64,000 nucleotides of DNA from positions 2,170,001-2,234,000 of the forward strand of contig NZ_VWWO01000002.1 of assembly GCF_011752935.1 (NCBI RefSeq), in the 5' to 3' direction. Below, piece after piece: positions 1 through 8,490 of this stretch. Below the pieces are notes generated by a model. The model was not told the origin of the DNA and searched no databases. It saw only the letters and a program-made list of their open reading frames with translations. Origin of the DNA: Chitinophaga sp. Cy-1792 (GTDB lineage: Bacteria; Bacteroidota; Bacteroidia; Chitinophagales; Chitinophagaceae). Each line of letters starts with the position of its first letter. The stretch's first letter is position 1. Position numbers and translations under genes: made by a program.

Positions 1-1935
1 AATAACCTCGATGAGTTCTTCCGTGTCCGCGTAGCCACCCTGAAAAGAATGCTCTCTTTCGGGAAGTCTGCAAAAATGCACCTCGAAGAAAACCCCGGTA
101 AAATCATTGATAATATCCAATCCATCGTAATCGAGCAACAGCGCGAGTTTGACAGGATATGGAAAGATATCAACCAGGTGATGGAAGAAGAACAGATCTT
201 CCTGCGCACAGAAAAACAACTCAATAAAGAACAGCAAAGATTCGTTCTCAACTACTTCAACGAGCAGGTACGTACCAATATCATCCCGCTGATGATTGAG
301 AGCATCCAGCAGTTTCCGAACCTCCGCGATAAATCTATCTACCTCGGCTGCGTACTGGCCAAACACGACAACTCTATCGGCCAGAAATTTGCCCTGATAG
401 AAATTCCGACATCTGTACTGCCAAGGTTTATCATTCTGCCTTCCAAACAAGGAGAGCATAATATTATTCTGCTGGAAGATGTAGTAAGATTCTGCCTGCC
501 AAATATCTTCTCCTACTTCGGATTTGATAAATTCTCTTCCCATATTATTAAAGTGACGAGAGATGCTGAACTGGACATCGATAACGATATCGCCGACAGT
601 ATCATCCACCAGATAGAGAAAGGGCTGAAAGACAGAAGAAAAGGCAAACCGGTAAGGTTTGTATATGATAAAGATATCGATCCGCTGCTGCTGGAATACC
701 TGATCCGCCGCCTTGGCCTCAGTGGCAAAGACAACCTGATCCCCGGTGCACGTATCCATAATTTCAAGGACTTTATGGATTTTCCGGAATCGATTTTCCC
801 GCCACACCTGCACCGCAAATCGTTTATCCATCCGCTGTTCCTCAACGCCTCCAGCGTAATGCATGTGGTACAACGTCAGGATGTAATGCTGCATTTCCCG
901 TACCATTCCTTTGATACCATCATCGACCTCCTGCGCGAAGCGGCCATCGATCCGAACGTTTCTTCCATTAAAATAACGGCTTACCGCCTGGCCAGAAACT
1001 CCAAGATCATCAACGCACTCGTCAATGCCGTACGTAACGGTAAACAGGTAACGGTGGTGCTGGAACTGCGCGCCCGCTTTGATGAAGCGGCTAACCTCGA
1101 CTGGAAATCAAAACTGGAGGAAGAAGGCGTAAAAGTATTGCTGGGTGTACCGAATATGAAAGTTCACGCCAAACTCTGCGTGATCAAAAAACGTATCGGT
1201 AATAAAACCATTCAGTGTGGTTTTGTCAGCACCGGTAATCTCAACGAAAAAACGGCACGTATCTACGGTGACCACTGTCTGCTTACCGCTAACAGGGCTA
1301 TCATGGCTGATATCAACCGTATTTTCAGCTACCTGGAAAATCCGAAACATGATATCAAAGTCCTTGAAGGATGTAAGACGCTGCCGGTTAGTCCGCTCAA
1401 TATGCGCGCTACCTTCCTGCGCCTGATCGACAGGGAAATCAAGAACGCACGCAATAAGAAAAAAGCCAGCATCATCATTAAAATGAACTCCCTCTCCGAT
1501 GAGGTGCTGATCGGTAAACTGTACGATGCAGCCAAAGCCGGTGTTGATGTGAAGATGATCATCAGAGGTATCTGTTGCGCCTATACGGAGAACAAGAAAT
1601 GGAAGAAAGATATCCATGCCGTAAGTATCGTGGATGAATACCTGGAACATGCCAGGGTGTTCGTTTTCCATCACGGCGGACAGGAAAAGGTGATCATTGC
1701 CTCCTGCGACTGGATGATCCGGAACCTGGACCACCGCGTGGAAGCAGCCGTATATATCACCGACCCTTCCATTCAGAAGGAGCTGAAAGATATCCTGCAG
1801 ATACAACTGAGTGGTAACGTGAAAGCCCGGATACTCGACAATGAACAGAAAAATGAATACAAACGTAGCGGAGAGAAAAAAGTCCGCTCACAGGTGGAAA
1901 CGTTAAAATATTTACTCGAAAAACAATACCAGTAA
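1..1935 (+). CDS. ppk1: polyphosphate kinase 1 (5' end cut by window edge)
   Basis: Makes inorganic polyphosphate from ATP, reversibly, through a phosphohistidine intermediate. The frame is open from base 1 and begins NNLDEFFRVRVA, a stretch well conserved near the PPK1 N-terminus, so the true start lies left of the window. 644 codons are visible against about 700 in the family, so roughly 50 are missing. The phospholipase-D-like catalytic half is intact: the His of MKVHAKL is the expected phosphorylated residue and LDHRVE carries the second conserved His. An ATG at 49 is internal, not the start. The exopolyphosphatase-like gene that follows on the same strand fits a polyphosphate synthesis and breakdown pair. 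Confidence 0.96.
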   Translation, partial: NNLDEFFRVRVATLKRMLSFGKSAKMHLEENPGKIIDNIQSIVIEQQREFDRIWKDINQVMEEEQIFLRTEKQLNKEQQRFVLNYFNEQVRTNIIPLMIESIQQFPNLRDKSIYLGCVLAKHDNSIGQKFALIEIPTSVLPRFIILPSKQGEHNIILLEDVVRFCLPNIFSYFGFDKFSSHIIKVTRDAELDIDNDIADSIIHQIEKGLKDRRKGKPVRFVYDKDIDPLLLEYLIRRLGLSGKDNLIPGARIHNFKDFMDFPESIFPPHLHRKSFIHPLFLNASSVMHVVQRQDVMLHFPYHSFDTIIDLLREAAIDPNVSSIKITAYRLARNSKIINALVNAVRNGKQVTVVLELRARFDEAANLDWKSKLEEEGVKVLLGVPNMKVHAKLCVIKKRIGNKTIQCGFVSTGNLNEKTARIYGDHCLLTANRAIMADINRIFSYLENPKHDIKVLEGCKTLPVSPLNMRATFLRLIDREIKNARNKKKASIIIKMNSLSDEVLIGKLYDAAKAGVDVKMIIRGICCAYTENKKWKKDIHAVSIVDEYLEHARVFVFHHGGQEKVIIASCDWMIRNLDHRVEAAVYITDPSIQKELKDILQIQLSGNVKARILDNEQKNEYKRSGEKKVRSQVETLKYLLEKQYQ

Positions 1936-1953
1936 TCCTTTACTGGTATTGTT
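1922..1953 (+). terminator. hairpin overlapping the ppk1 stop codon
   Basis: Perfect 14-bp inverted repeat (1922-1935 with 1940-1953) with a 4-base loop. The TAA stop of ppk1 is the last three bases of the left arm. Only a weak T-rich tail follows, so it may be a leaky terminator or an mRNA 3'-end stabiliser rather than a strong stop. Confidence 0.55.
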
Positions 1954-2009
1954 CTGTTAATAAATGTTGATATTTCAGTGAAGGTACTGGATCATTATTC
2001 GGAATTGCG

Positions 2010-2017
2010 TACTTTTG
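2010..2017 (+). promoter_or_regulatory. probable -7 promoter box for the Ppx/GppA gene
   Basis: TACTTTTG matches the Bacteroidota TAnnTTTG box. It would start RNA near 2022, 17 bases before the ATG at 2039. No good TTTG -33 box is seen. Confidence 0.5.
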
Positions 2018-2038
2018 CGACTTAATCAATTCGTGTAG

Positions 2039-2935
2039 ATGAAGTTAGCTGCGATAGACATCGGTTCAAATGCTGCCAGACTGCTTATTTCGGAAGCATC
2101 TCCCAACAACACCGGGAAGATGGACTTTACCAAAGTCAATTTGGTGCGGGTACCGCTGCGCCTTGGCTTTGATGTGTTTGCCACACAGATGATCTCTGAA
2201 AAAAGAGCCACCTGCCTGATAGATACTATCCGCGCCTACAAACTCCTGCTCGATGTCTACGAAGTAAAATACCTCAAAGCCTGTGCTACCTCTGCCATGC
2301 GTGACGCACAGAACGGCATGGCCATTCTGACCGCAGTAAGAGAACAGACCGGTATTGACATCAAGATCATCAGCGGACAGGAAGAAGCATCCTACATCTA
2401 CGAAAACCATGTTGCCGAAAACCTGGACAGCTCCAAATCCTACCTCTACATCGATGTAGGTGGCGGTAGTACAGAGCTGACCTTCTTCAGCAAAAAACAG
2501 CTGATATTTAAGGAATCCTTTAACATAGGGACAATCCGCCTGCTGCATAACCAGGTGCCCGACAGTTCCTGGCAGCAGATGAAGGACTTCCTGAAGAACA
2601 ATCTCCGTGGCGCCGGTCCTGTAGTAGCCATCGGCTCCGGCGGAAACATCAACAAGGTTTTTTCGCTCTCCAAACGCAAGGAAGGCAAACCGCTTTCACT
2701 GGAAACCCTCAAGGAATACCACAAGGAATTCAGCAGCTTTTCTGTTGAAGAAAGGATACATATCTACAATCTCAGAGAAGACCGTGCAGACGTTATCGTA
2801 CCCGCATTACAGATATATGTCAATGTGATGCGATGGGCGGATACACCGGAGATTTTCGTACCTAAAATCGGGTTGGCCGATGGATTGATCCACGCACTCC
2901 ATGCTGAAATAGCCGCAGCAACTGTCCAGCTATAA
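2039..2935 (+). CDS. Ppx/GppA family exopolyphosphatase
   Basis: Predicted to release phosphate from the ends of polyphosphate, or to hydrolyse pppGpp. The 298 residues form the single ASKHA-type Ppx/GppA module, without the C-terminal HD domain of long Ppx proteins. The first phosphate-binding loop is AAIDIGSNAARLLI at the N-terminus and the second is DVGGGSTELTFF near residue 140; GSGGNINK is a further conserved loop. It follows ppk1 by about 100 bases on the same strand with its own -7 box, so the two may be co-regulated without strict co-transcription. Polyphosphate versus pppGpp specificity cannot be told from sequence. Confidence 0.93.
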   Translation: MKLAAIDIGSNAARLLISEASPNNTGKMDFTKVNLVRVPLRLGFDVFATQMISEKRATCLIDTIRAYKLLLDVYEVKYLKACATSAMRDAQNGMAILTAVREQTGIDIKIISGQEEASYIYENHVAENLDSSKSYLYIDVGGGSTELTFFSKKQLIFKESFNIGTIRLLHNQVPDSSWQQMKDFLKNNLRGAGPVVAIGSGGNINKVFSLSKRKEGKPLSLETLKEYHKEFSSFSVEERIHIYNLREDRADVIVPALQIYVNVMRWADTPEIFVPKIGLADGLIHALHAEIAAATVQL

Positions 2936-2995
2936 AAAACATTTCCATTTTATTTATTATATCCCCACCTTTGCGTAAGCAAATACATACTGCTT

Positions 2996-3811
2996 ATGTC
3001 TGTGAATAAAGAAATCAAGCGTGTAACCACGCATGTATTGCAGAAGATGAAGGTAGATGGTGAACGTATTTCCATGCTCACCTGCTACGATTATTCGATG
3101 GCCCGCGTATTAGATGATGCAGGTATCGATATGCTCCTGGTAGGAGATTCCGCTTCCAACGTAATGGCTGGTCATGAAACCACTTTGCCTATTACACTGG
3201 ACCAGATGATCTACCATGCCTCTTCTGTTGTCAGGGCAGCCAAACGCTGTTTTGTAGTGGTAGACCTTCCTTTTGGTTCCTATCAGGGTAACTCCAAGGA
3301 AGCGCTCAATTCTACCATCCGCATCATGAAAGAAACTGGTGCACACGGTATTAAAATAGAAGGCGGTGAGGAAATCATTGAATCGGTAAAACGCATTATC
3401 TCCGCAGGCGTACCAGTGATGGGGCACCTCGGACTCACACCTCAGTCTATCTACAAATTTGGTACATACGCGGTAAGAGCTACCGAAGAAGCCGAAGCGG
3501 CAAAGCTGATCAGTGATGCTAAATTACTGCAGGAAGCTGGCTGTTTCGCCATCGTGCTGGAAAAGATCCCTGCACTCCTCGCCAAGCGCGTAGCAGAAGA
3601 ACTGCAGATTCCTATCATCGGTATCGGTGCCGGTAAATATGTAGATGGCCAGGTGCTGGTAATGCATGATATCTTTGGTATCAACAAAGATTTCAAACCC
3701 CGCTTCCTCCGTCGTTACCTCGACCTGTACAGCGAAATCTACAATGCTACCCAATCTTACATTAAAGATGTGAAAGGCAGGGATTTCCCTAACGATAACG
3801 AACAATACTAA
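2996..3811 (+). CDS. panB: 3-methyl-2-oxobutanoate hydroxymethyltransferase
   Basis: First step of pantothenate (coenzyme A) synthesis: adds a hydroxymethyl group from 5,10-methylene-tetrahydrofolate to 2-oxoisovalerate, giving ketopantoate. The 271 residues are full family length, a TIM barrel. Clear PanB signatures are [19 protein letters not shown], the Mg-binding [20 protein letters not shown], the KIEGGEE segment and [11 protein letters not shown]. The ATG at 2996 is chosen because it sits just before the conserved N-terminus; a CACCTTTG box at 2966-2973 is a plausible weak -7 element. No other pan gene is in the window. Confidence 0.95.
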   Translation: MSVNKEIKRVTTHVLQKMKVDGERISMLTCYDYSMARVLDDAGIDMLLVGDSASNVMAGHETTLPITLDQMIYHASSVVRAAKRCFVVVDLPFGSYQGNSKEALNSTIRIMKETGAHGIKIEGGEEIIESVKRIISAGVPVMGHLGLTPQSIYKFGTYAVRATEEAEAAKLISDAKLLQEAGCFAIVLEKIPALLAKRVAEELQIPIIGIGAGKYVDGQVLVMHDIFGINKDFKPRFLRRYLDLYSEIYNATQSYIKDVKGRDFPNDNEQY

Positions 3812-4392
3812 AACAAACAGCGAGGGTATATCAGTCTATAATTGCGTAGGGCGCAGCCAGCGCGCGGAGCGCGCAACAAAACCAACTGATACCGAAGGTA
3901 TCAGTTGCAAATTAATCGCATAGAAAAATCATGTTTATCAAAATATTTCAGCGATTAAATACATGATTATTATTGATATACCCTCCTTTATACTCCCCAA
4001 TATAAACCCTATCTCCCCAAAAAAATATCCTGATATAATTCGTAAAACGAAATAATTTCCTATATTCGCCAGATAGATATGAACTACCTGTTAAACATAC
4101 AGCTTTCCTTACTCTCCTATCTGCGGAGCACCTGCTCCCACGTGCCTTGATCGGCCAGGGGTACATATCTCCCAATCTCCCATTTTATTTATTATCAGTA
4201 TAATTTTTTACAGTTTTTATTACTGTAAGATGTTTACGTATATACATTATTGTTAGTAGTCCTGCGCTACTGACCACATAGTATATTATGTTTTGGTAGG
4301 AAGATACCTGCATAATAAACCTGTGCGTATATTTTCGTATAGTCGTACACGTTATACTGATCTTTATCTGTAAACCAATTCCATTTGATATT
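3812..4392. other. 581-base gene-free stretch with hairpins
   Basis: AT-rich region between panB and the lysine-catabolic genes. It holds a GC hairpin (GCGCGC at 3860-3865 with 3869-3874), then a perfect 10-bp stem (AACTGATACC at 3884-3893 with 3897-3906) that could end panB transcription although no T-run follows. Further on are a small GGAGC/GCTCC hairpin near 4128-4141 and an inverted repeat TTACAGT/ACTGTAA (4208-4214 with 4222-4228). No convincing gene is seen; a 75-codon minus-strand frame at 3948-4175 has no recognisable features. Confidence 0.6.
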
Positions 4393-5469
4393 ATGAAAAA
4401 GATCACCATTATCGGTGCCGGCAAGATCGGCGAAACCGCAGCATTTCTTTTACAAACATCCGGCGACTACCAGGTTACCATGGCAGACAGCAACCCACAG
4501 ATGCTTGAAAAACACGCATCACCCGGCGTTTCTCCATTGTTACTCGACGTTAATGACCAAACTGCCCTGGAACAAGCCCTGGTAGCGCAGGATATTGTAT
4601 TGAGCGCCTGCCCCTACTTCCTCAACGTGAAGATTGCCACCGCAGCGGCAAAAACAAATACCCACTACTTCGACCTTACAGAAGATGTGGCCACTACCAA
4701 CGCCATCAGAGAAATCGCCGCCAACGCAGGCGTCAGCTTCATGCCGCAATGCGGCCTGGCCCCAGGCTTTATCAGCATCGCTGCCTACGATATCGCCAAA
4801 CAGTTTGACGCCCTCGAAAGCGTTCGCCTCCGCGTAGGTGCCCTTCCCCAGTTTCCTACCAACAGCCTCATGTACAACCTCACCTGGAGTACAGACGGTC
4901 TCATTAACGAATACTGCAACCCCTGCGATGCTATTCATGAAGGCGTACGCAAGGAAGTAATGCCCATGGAAGGCTACGAAAAATTCGCCCTGGATGGTAT
5001 AGAATATGAAGCTTTTAATACCTCCGGCGGACTCTCCGCACTGGCAGAAATACTCGATGGGAAAGTCTATAACCTCGACTATAAAACCGTCAGGTACCCG
5101 GGCCACTGCCATCTTATGAAGATTTTACTCAATGAGTTAAAATTGAATAAAAAAAGAGCCGTTTTGAAAGAAATTATGGAGGATAGCATACCTTTCACCC
5201 CGCAGGACGTAGTGCTGGTGTTCGTGTCTGTATCCGGTACCGTAAACGGGCGTTCCGTTCAACGCTCCTATTCACGTAAAATCTATAACCAGGCCATCAA
5301 AGGCAAGGATTTTACCGCCATACAGCTGACCACCGCAGGTGCAGCCTGCGCAGTGATCGACCTGCACACCAAAGGATTATTACCCGCACAGGGCTTCGTT
5401 CGTCAGGAAGATGTCCTTTTCGGCGATTTGATCAATAACAGGTTCGCTGCCTACTATAATCAGAATTAA
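4393..5469 (+). CDS. saccharopine / lysine-6-dehydrogenase-like oxidoreductase
   Basis: Predicted NAD(P)-linked dehydrogenase that would yield aminoadipate semialdehyde from lysine or saccharopine. The N-terminal Rossmann motif GAGKIGETAAFLL (residues 7-19) and the QCGLAPGFISI segment near residue 120 are typical of the saccharopine dehydrogenase / lysine 6-dehydrogenase superfamily. At 358 residues it is shorter than yeast-type saccharopine dehydrogenase (about 450) and nearer to bacterial lysine 6-dehydrogenase (about 385). It leads a same-strand group with a DUF1338 protein 10 bases downstream and an ALDH7-type dehydrogenase after that, which supports a lysine-breakdown role. The exact substrate is inferred from context. 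Confidence 0.8.
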   Translation: MKKITIIGAGKIGETAAFLLQTSGDYQVTMADSNPQMLEKHASPGVSPLLLDVNDQTALEQALVAQDIVLSACPYFLNVKIATAAAKTNTHYFDLTEDVATTNAIREIAANAGVSFMPQCGLAPGFISIAAYDIAKQFDALESVRLRVGALPQFPTNSLMYNLTWSTDGLINEYCNPCDAIHEGVRKEVMPMEGYEKFALDGIEYEAFNTSGGLSALAEILDGKVYNLDYKTVRYPGHCHLMKILLNELKLNKKRAVLKEIMEDSIPFTPQDVVLVFVSVSGTVNGRSVQRSYSRKIYNQAIKGKDFTAIQLTTAGAACAVIDLHTKGLLPAQGFVRQEDVLFGDLINNRFAAYYNQN

Positions 5470-5479
5470 TACAACAGAT

Positions 5480-6370
5480 ATGCTTAGCGAGATTTTACAG
5501 GGCCTTATGGGCCGCTACATGGAACGTGTACCGGATGTAGCCGGCGTTATCGACGCCATGATCAGGGAAGGACTCATTCAATCGGCCGGTGATATAGAAA
5601 ACGATCATATAGCTTTCCGCACCATGGGCGTGCCCCAGCTGGGAGTACAGTCGCTGGAAAAAATCTTCCTGCATTATGGCTACCAGAAAAAAGATCATTT
5701 CCACTTCGCAGGTAAAAAACTGGATGCATGGTGGTATGCGCCCCCTGCTCCGCAATATCCACGCATCTTTATCAGCGAACTCCGTGTAAATGACCTCAGC
5801 CCTGAAGCACAGGAGATCATCCGCAGCTACACGGCCGAAGTAAAAAGTGATCCTGTAGACGCACTGAACCTGGACGATAGTAAAACTGTTGATACATTTC
5901 TGCATAGCGGATTATGGCGTACCCCTACACTGGAAGACTTTAAAACACTTGCTGCGGAAAGCGAATATGCTGCCTGGGTGATCTATAACCGCTATTACCT
6001 GAACCATTTTACGGTAAGTGTACATAATCTTCCGAAAGGATATAATACCATCGCGGAATTCAATACCTTCCTGGAAAGAAATGGCTTTGTACTCAACGAT
6101 GCCGGCGGAAAAATAAAAACCAGTCCCGACGGTAACCTGCTGCAAAGCGCTACCGTAGCCCGTATGATCGAGGCTGATTTCGCAAATGGCGAACACCAGA
6201 AAATCGCCGGATCTTATGTGGAATTTGCCGAACGAAAAGTGCTACCCGAATTCCGTGACCTCCCTGGCTCCGCCATCAAACGCGAACACCGCAGGGAAGG
6301 CTTCGAAACAGGCAATGCCGATAAGATCTTCGAAAGCACCTATACGGAACAGACTAAAAAAAGCTCCTGA
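5480..6370 (+). CDS. DUF1338 / HglS-type 2-oxoadipate dioxygenase-decarboxylase
   Basis: Family of non-haem iron enzymes; characterised members turn 2-oxoadipate into 2-hydroxyglutarate with O2 in lysine catabolism. The 296 residues resemble the shorter form of the family (Pseudomonas HglS is about 460). Likely metal ligands are visible in conserved settings: His43 in DHIAFRT, His176 in NHFTVS and Glu248 in SYVEFAER. It starts 10 bases after the dehydrogenase gene and is followed after 52 bases by the ALDH7-type gene, so one transcript is likely. Family assignment is firm; the substrate is taken from characterised relatives and the neighbours. Confidence 0.87.
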   Translation: MLSEILQGLMGRYMERVPDVAGVIDAMIREGLIQSAGDIENDHIAFRTMGVPQLGVQSLEKIFLHYGYQKKDHFHFAGKKLDAWWYAPPAPQYPRIFISELRVNDLSPEAQEIIRSYTAEVKSDPVDALNLDDSKTVDTFLHSGLWRTPTLEDFKTLAAESEYAAWVIYNRYYLNHFTVSVHNLPKGYNTIAEFNTFLERNGFVLNDAGGKIKTSPDGNLLQSATVARMIEADFANGEHQKIAGSYVEFAERKVLPEFRDLPGSAIKREHRREGFETGNADKIFESTYTEQTKKSS

Positions 6371-6422
6371 GTATTTTTCAATAAACCGTACCGAACCTAT
6401 CGTTCATCAACAAAATATTACT

Positions 6423-7949
6423 ATGGAAAATATGCTGAAAGAATTTGGTATCAGCGGAAAACAAAGCGGCGTAAGTACAGGACAACACTGGCTTCCCGGC
6501 GGCGGCCCGGATATCACGTCCTGGTCTCCGGTAGACAATAACGTTATTGCTACCGTAAAATCTGCCAGCAAGGAAGATTATGATGCCATCGTGGTGACTG
6601 CGCACGAAGCATTCAAAACATGGCGCCAGTGGCCCGCGCCACGCCGCGGCGAGATCGTCAGACAAATCGGGGAAGCACTCCGTAAATATAAACACGACCT
6701 CGGACGCCTCGTCTCCTATGAGATGGGAAAAAGCCTGCAGGAAGGCCTTGGCGAAGTTCAGGAAATGATCGATATCTGCGATTTCGCTGTAGGACTCAGT
6801 CGCCAGTTACATGGCCTCACCATGCACTCCGAACGTCCGGGCCACCGCATGTACGAACAATGGCATCCGCTCGGTATCACCGGCATTATTTCCGCTTTCA
6901 ACTTTCCGGTAGCTGTATGGAGCTGGAACGCCATGCTCGCATGGGTTTGCGGAAACGTATGCATCTGGAAGCCATCCGAAAAAACACCTGTCACGGCAAT
7001 CGCCTGTCAACGTATAGTCGCTACCGTATTTGCAGCCAACAACGTACCTGAAGGCGTATGCTGCCTGCTCACCGGCGCACGCGATGCCGGCGAATGGCTG
7101 TCTGCCGATACCCGCGTTCCACTCGTATCTGCTACCGGCTCCACCCGTATGGGTAAAGCGGTTGCAGCCACCGTGGCCGCACGCCTCGGACGTAGCATCC
7201 TCGAACTGGGTGGCAACAACGCCATCATTATTTCCGAAAATGCAGACCTCGACATGTCGCTGATAGGTGCGGTATTTGGCGCTGTAGGAACCGCCGGACA
7301 ACGTTGTACATCTACCAGACGTCTCATCATACACGAAAAAGTATACGATGCATTTACCCAACGCCTCGTACTCGCATACGAACAACTCAGGATCGGTGAC
7401 CCGTTAGATGAGAATAACCACGTAGGCCCACTGATCGACAAAGACGCTGTGGCAGCCTATCTGAAAAGTATTGAAGCTATCAAACAGCAGGGTGGTAAAT
7501 TCCTGGTAGACGGCGGCGTACTGGAAGGCAAAGGCTATGAATCCGGTTGCTATGTACAGCCATGCATCGCTGAAGTGGAAAACTTCTTCGACATCGTACA
7601 ACATGAAACATTTGCACCGATTCTTTATGTCATGAAATACCAGACCCTGACAGAAGCCATCGCCATGCAGAATGATGTACCACAAGGTCTTTCCTCCGCT
7701 ATCATGACGCTGAACCTCAGGGAAGCAGAGCAATTCCTTTCTGCCGCCGGCTCCGACTGCGGAATCGCCAACGTAAACATCGGTACTTCCGGTGCTGAAA
7801 TCGGTGGTGCCTTCGGTGGAGAAAAAGAAACAGGCGGTGGCCGTGAAAGCGGCTCTGATGCATGGAAAGGATATATGCGCAGACAAACAAATACGATCAA
7901 TTATTCCTCCAGCCTGCCACTGGCCCAGGGAATCAAATTTGACCTGTAA
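6423..7949 (+). CDS. ALDH7-type aldehyde dehydrogenase (aminoadipate-semialdehyde dehydrogenase)
   Basis: Predicted to oxidise 2-aminoadipate 6-semialdehyde to 2-aminoadipate with NAD(P)+. With the ATG at 6423 it is 508 residues, the normal size for ALDH7 (antiquitin) proteins. Catalytic features are Asn160 in FNFPVAVWSWN, Glu261 in LELGGNN and the nucleophile Cys295 in GQRCTSTRR. The frame is open upstream to 6186, but that part overlaps the DUF1338 gene and has no family similarity, so the internal ATG is chosen. Together with the two genes before it, it covers the oxidative part of lysine breakdown; the aminotransferase needed to make 2-oxoadipate is not in the window. Confidence 0.92.
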   Translation: MENMLKEFGISGKQSGVSTGQHWLPGGGPDITSWSPVDNNVIATVKSASKEDYDAIVVTAHEAFKTWRQWPAPRRGEIVRQIGEALRKYKHDLGRLVSYEMGKSLQEGLGEVQEMIDICDFAVGLSRQLHGLTMHSERPGHRMYEQWHPLGITGIISAFNFPVAVWSWNAMLAWVCGNVCIWKPSEKTPVTAIACQRIVATVFAANNVPEGVCCLLTGARDAGEWLSADTRVPLVSATGSTRMGKAVAATVAARLGRSILELGGNNAIIISENADLDMSLIGAVFGAVGTAGQRCTSTRRLIIHEKVYDAFTQRLVLAYEQLRIGDPLDENNHVGPLIDKDAVAAYLKSIEAIKQQGGKFLVDGGVLEGKGYESGCYVQPCIAEVENFFDIVQHETFAPILYVMKYQTLTEAIAMQNDVPQGLSSAIMTLNLREAEQFLSAAGSDCGIANVNIGTSGAEIGGAFGGEKETGGGRESGSDAWKGYMRRQTNTINYSSSLPLAQGIKFDL

Positions 7950-7978
7950 AGAATAAAGAAATTTCTCTTGATTTTTCC

Positions 7979-8007
7979 AGCTCCGACGCCTTGCGCCGGA
8001 GCTTTTA
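7979..8007 (+). terminator. terminator after the lysine-catabolic genes
   Basis: AGCTCCG (7979-7985) pairs with CGGAGCT (7997-8003), with an inner CGC/GCG pairing, followed by TTTTAATTT. A GC-rich stem plus T-run, 30 bases after the ALDH stop. Confidence 0.75.
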
Positions 8008-8490
8008 ATTTCACTTCAGGAGGTTACTGCCCGATCAGATCTTTAAAAGCGGTTGACAATTATTTTTAACGTCGCAAATTAATCGCATCTCTACATACAT
8101 CGACGTTTGCATGGATTTTCAAAAAAACTAGCGAGGCTGGAAAACCCCGCTTTTCGTTAAACGGAAACCATGCTTATGAGAAAAATATCTGATAGCAAGA
8201 GATGCTATCATATACTCTTCAGACCATAAATATGAAACTAATTTTTGAATATTCATATTCAACGTTTGTGCTACAACGGTAAATAATGTGATTCAACGCA
8301 TGATTTACAAGGTTTAAAAGCAAAAGAAATTTTATAATCCCATTTTAATACACGCCTGTACCCGCTTATTTCCTAACAGATTATAACCAGTCAACTACCT
8401 GACAACGCGTTTATCACTAAAATTTAATGTTATACCGCTTTTTCCATATCTTTAACCTATCTAGTTTATTTTTACTCATATATCGGGAAA
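8008..8490. other. gene-free region upstream of the subtilase gene
   Basis: About 480 AT-rich bases without a supportable gene. There is an imperfect hairpin with a T-rich tail at 8130-8156, a perfect 8-bp inverted repeat TGATAGCA/TGCTATCA (8190-8197 with 8203-8210) and a near-palindrome TTGAATAT-TC-ATATTCAA at 8245-8262. The last two could be operator sites for the protease gene 230-300 bases downstream, but no regulator is next to it. No clear TAnnTTTG box precedes the start. Confidence 0.45.

Noticed and set aside
3907..3921. 15-base sequence repeated at 8074-8088 in another gene-free region
   Set aside because: An AT-rich 15-base match is expected about once or twice by chance in a window of this size.
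3948..4175. 75-codon minus-strand frame
   Set aside because: No recognisable domain, in an AT-rich intergenic region with hairpins; not enough support.
6186..6422. 79-residue N-terminal extension of the ALDH7 frame
   Set aside because: Overlaps the DUF1338 gene and has no ALDH similarity; the ATG at 6423 gives the normal family length.
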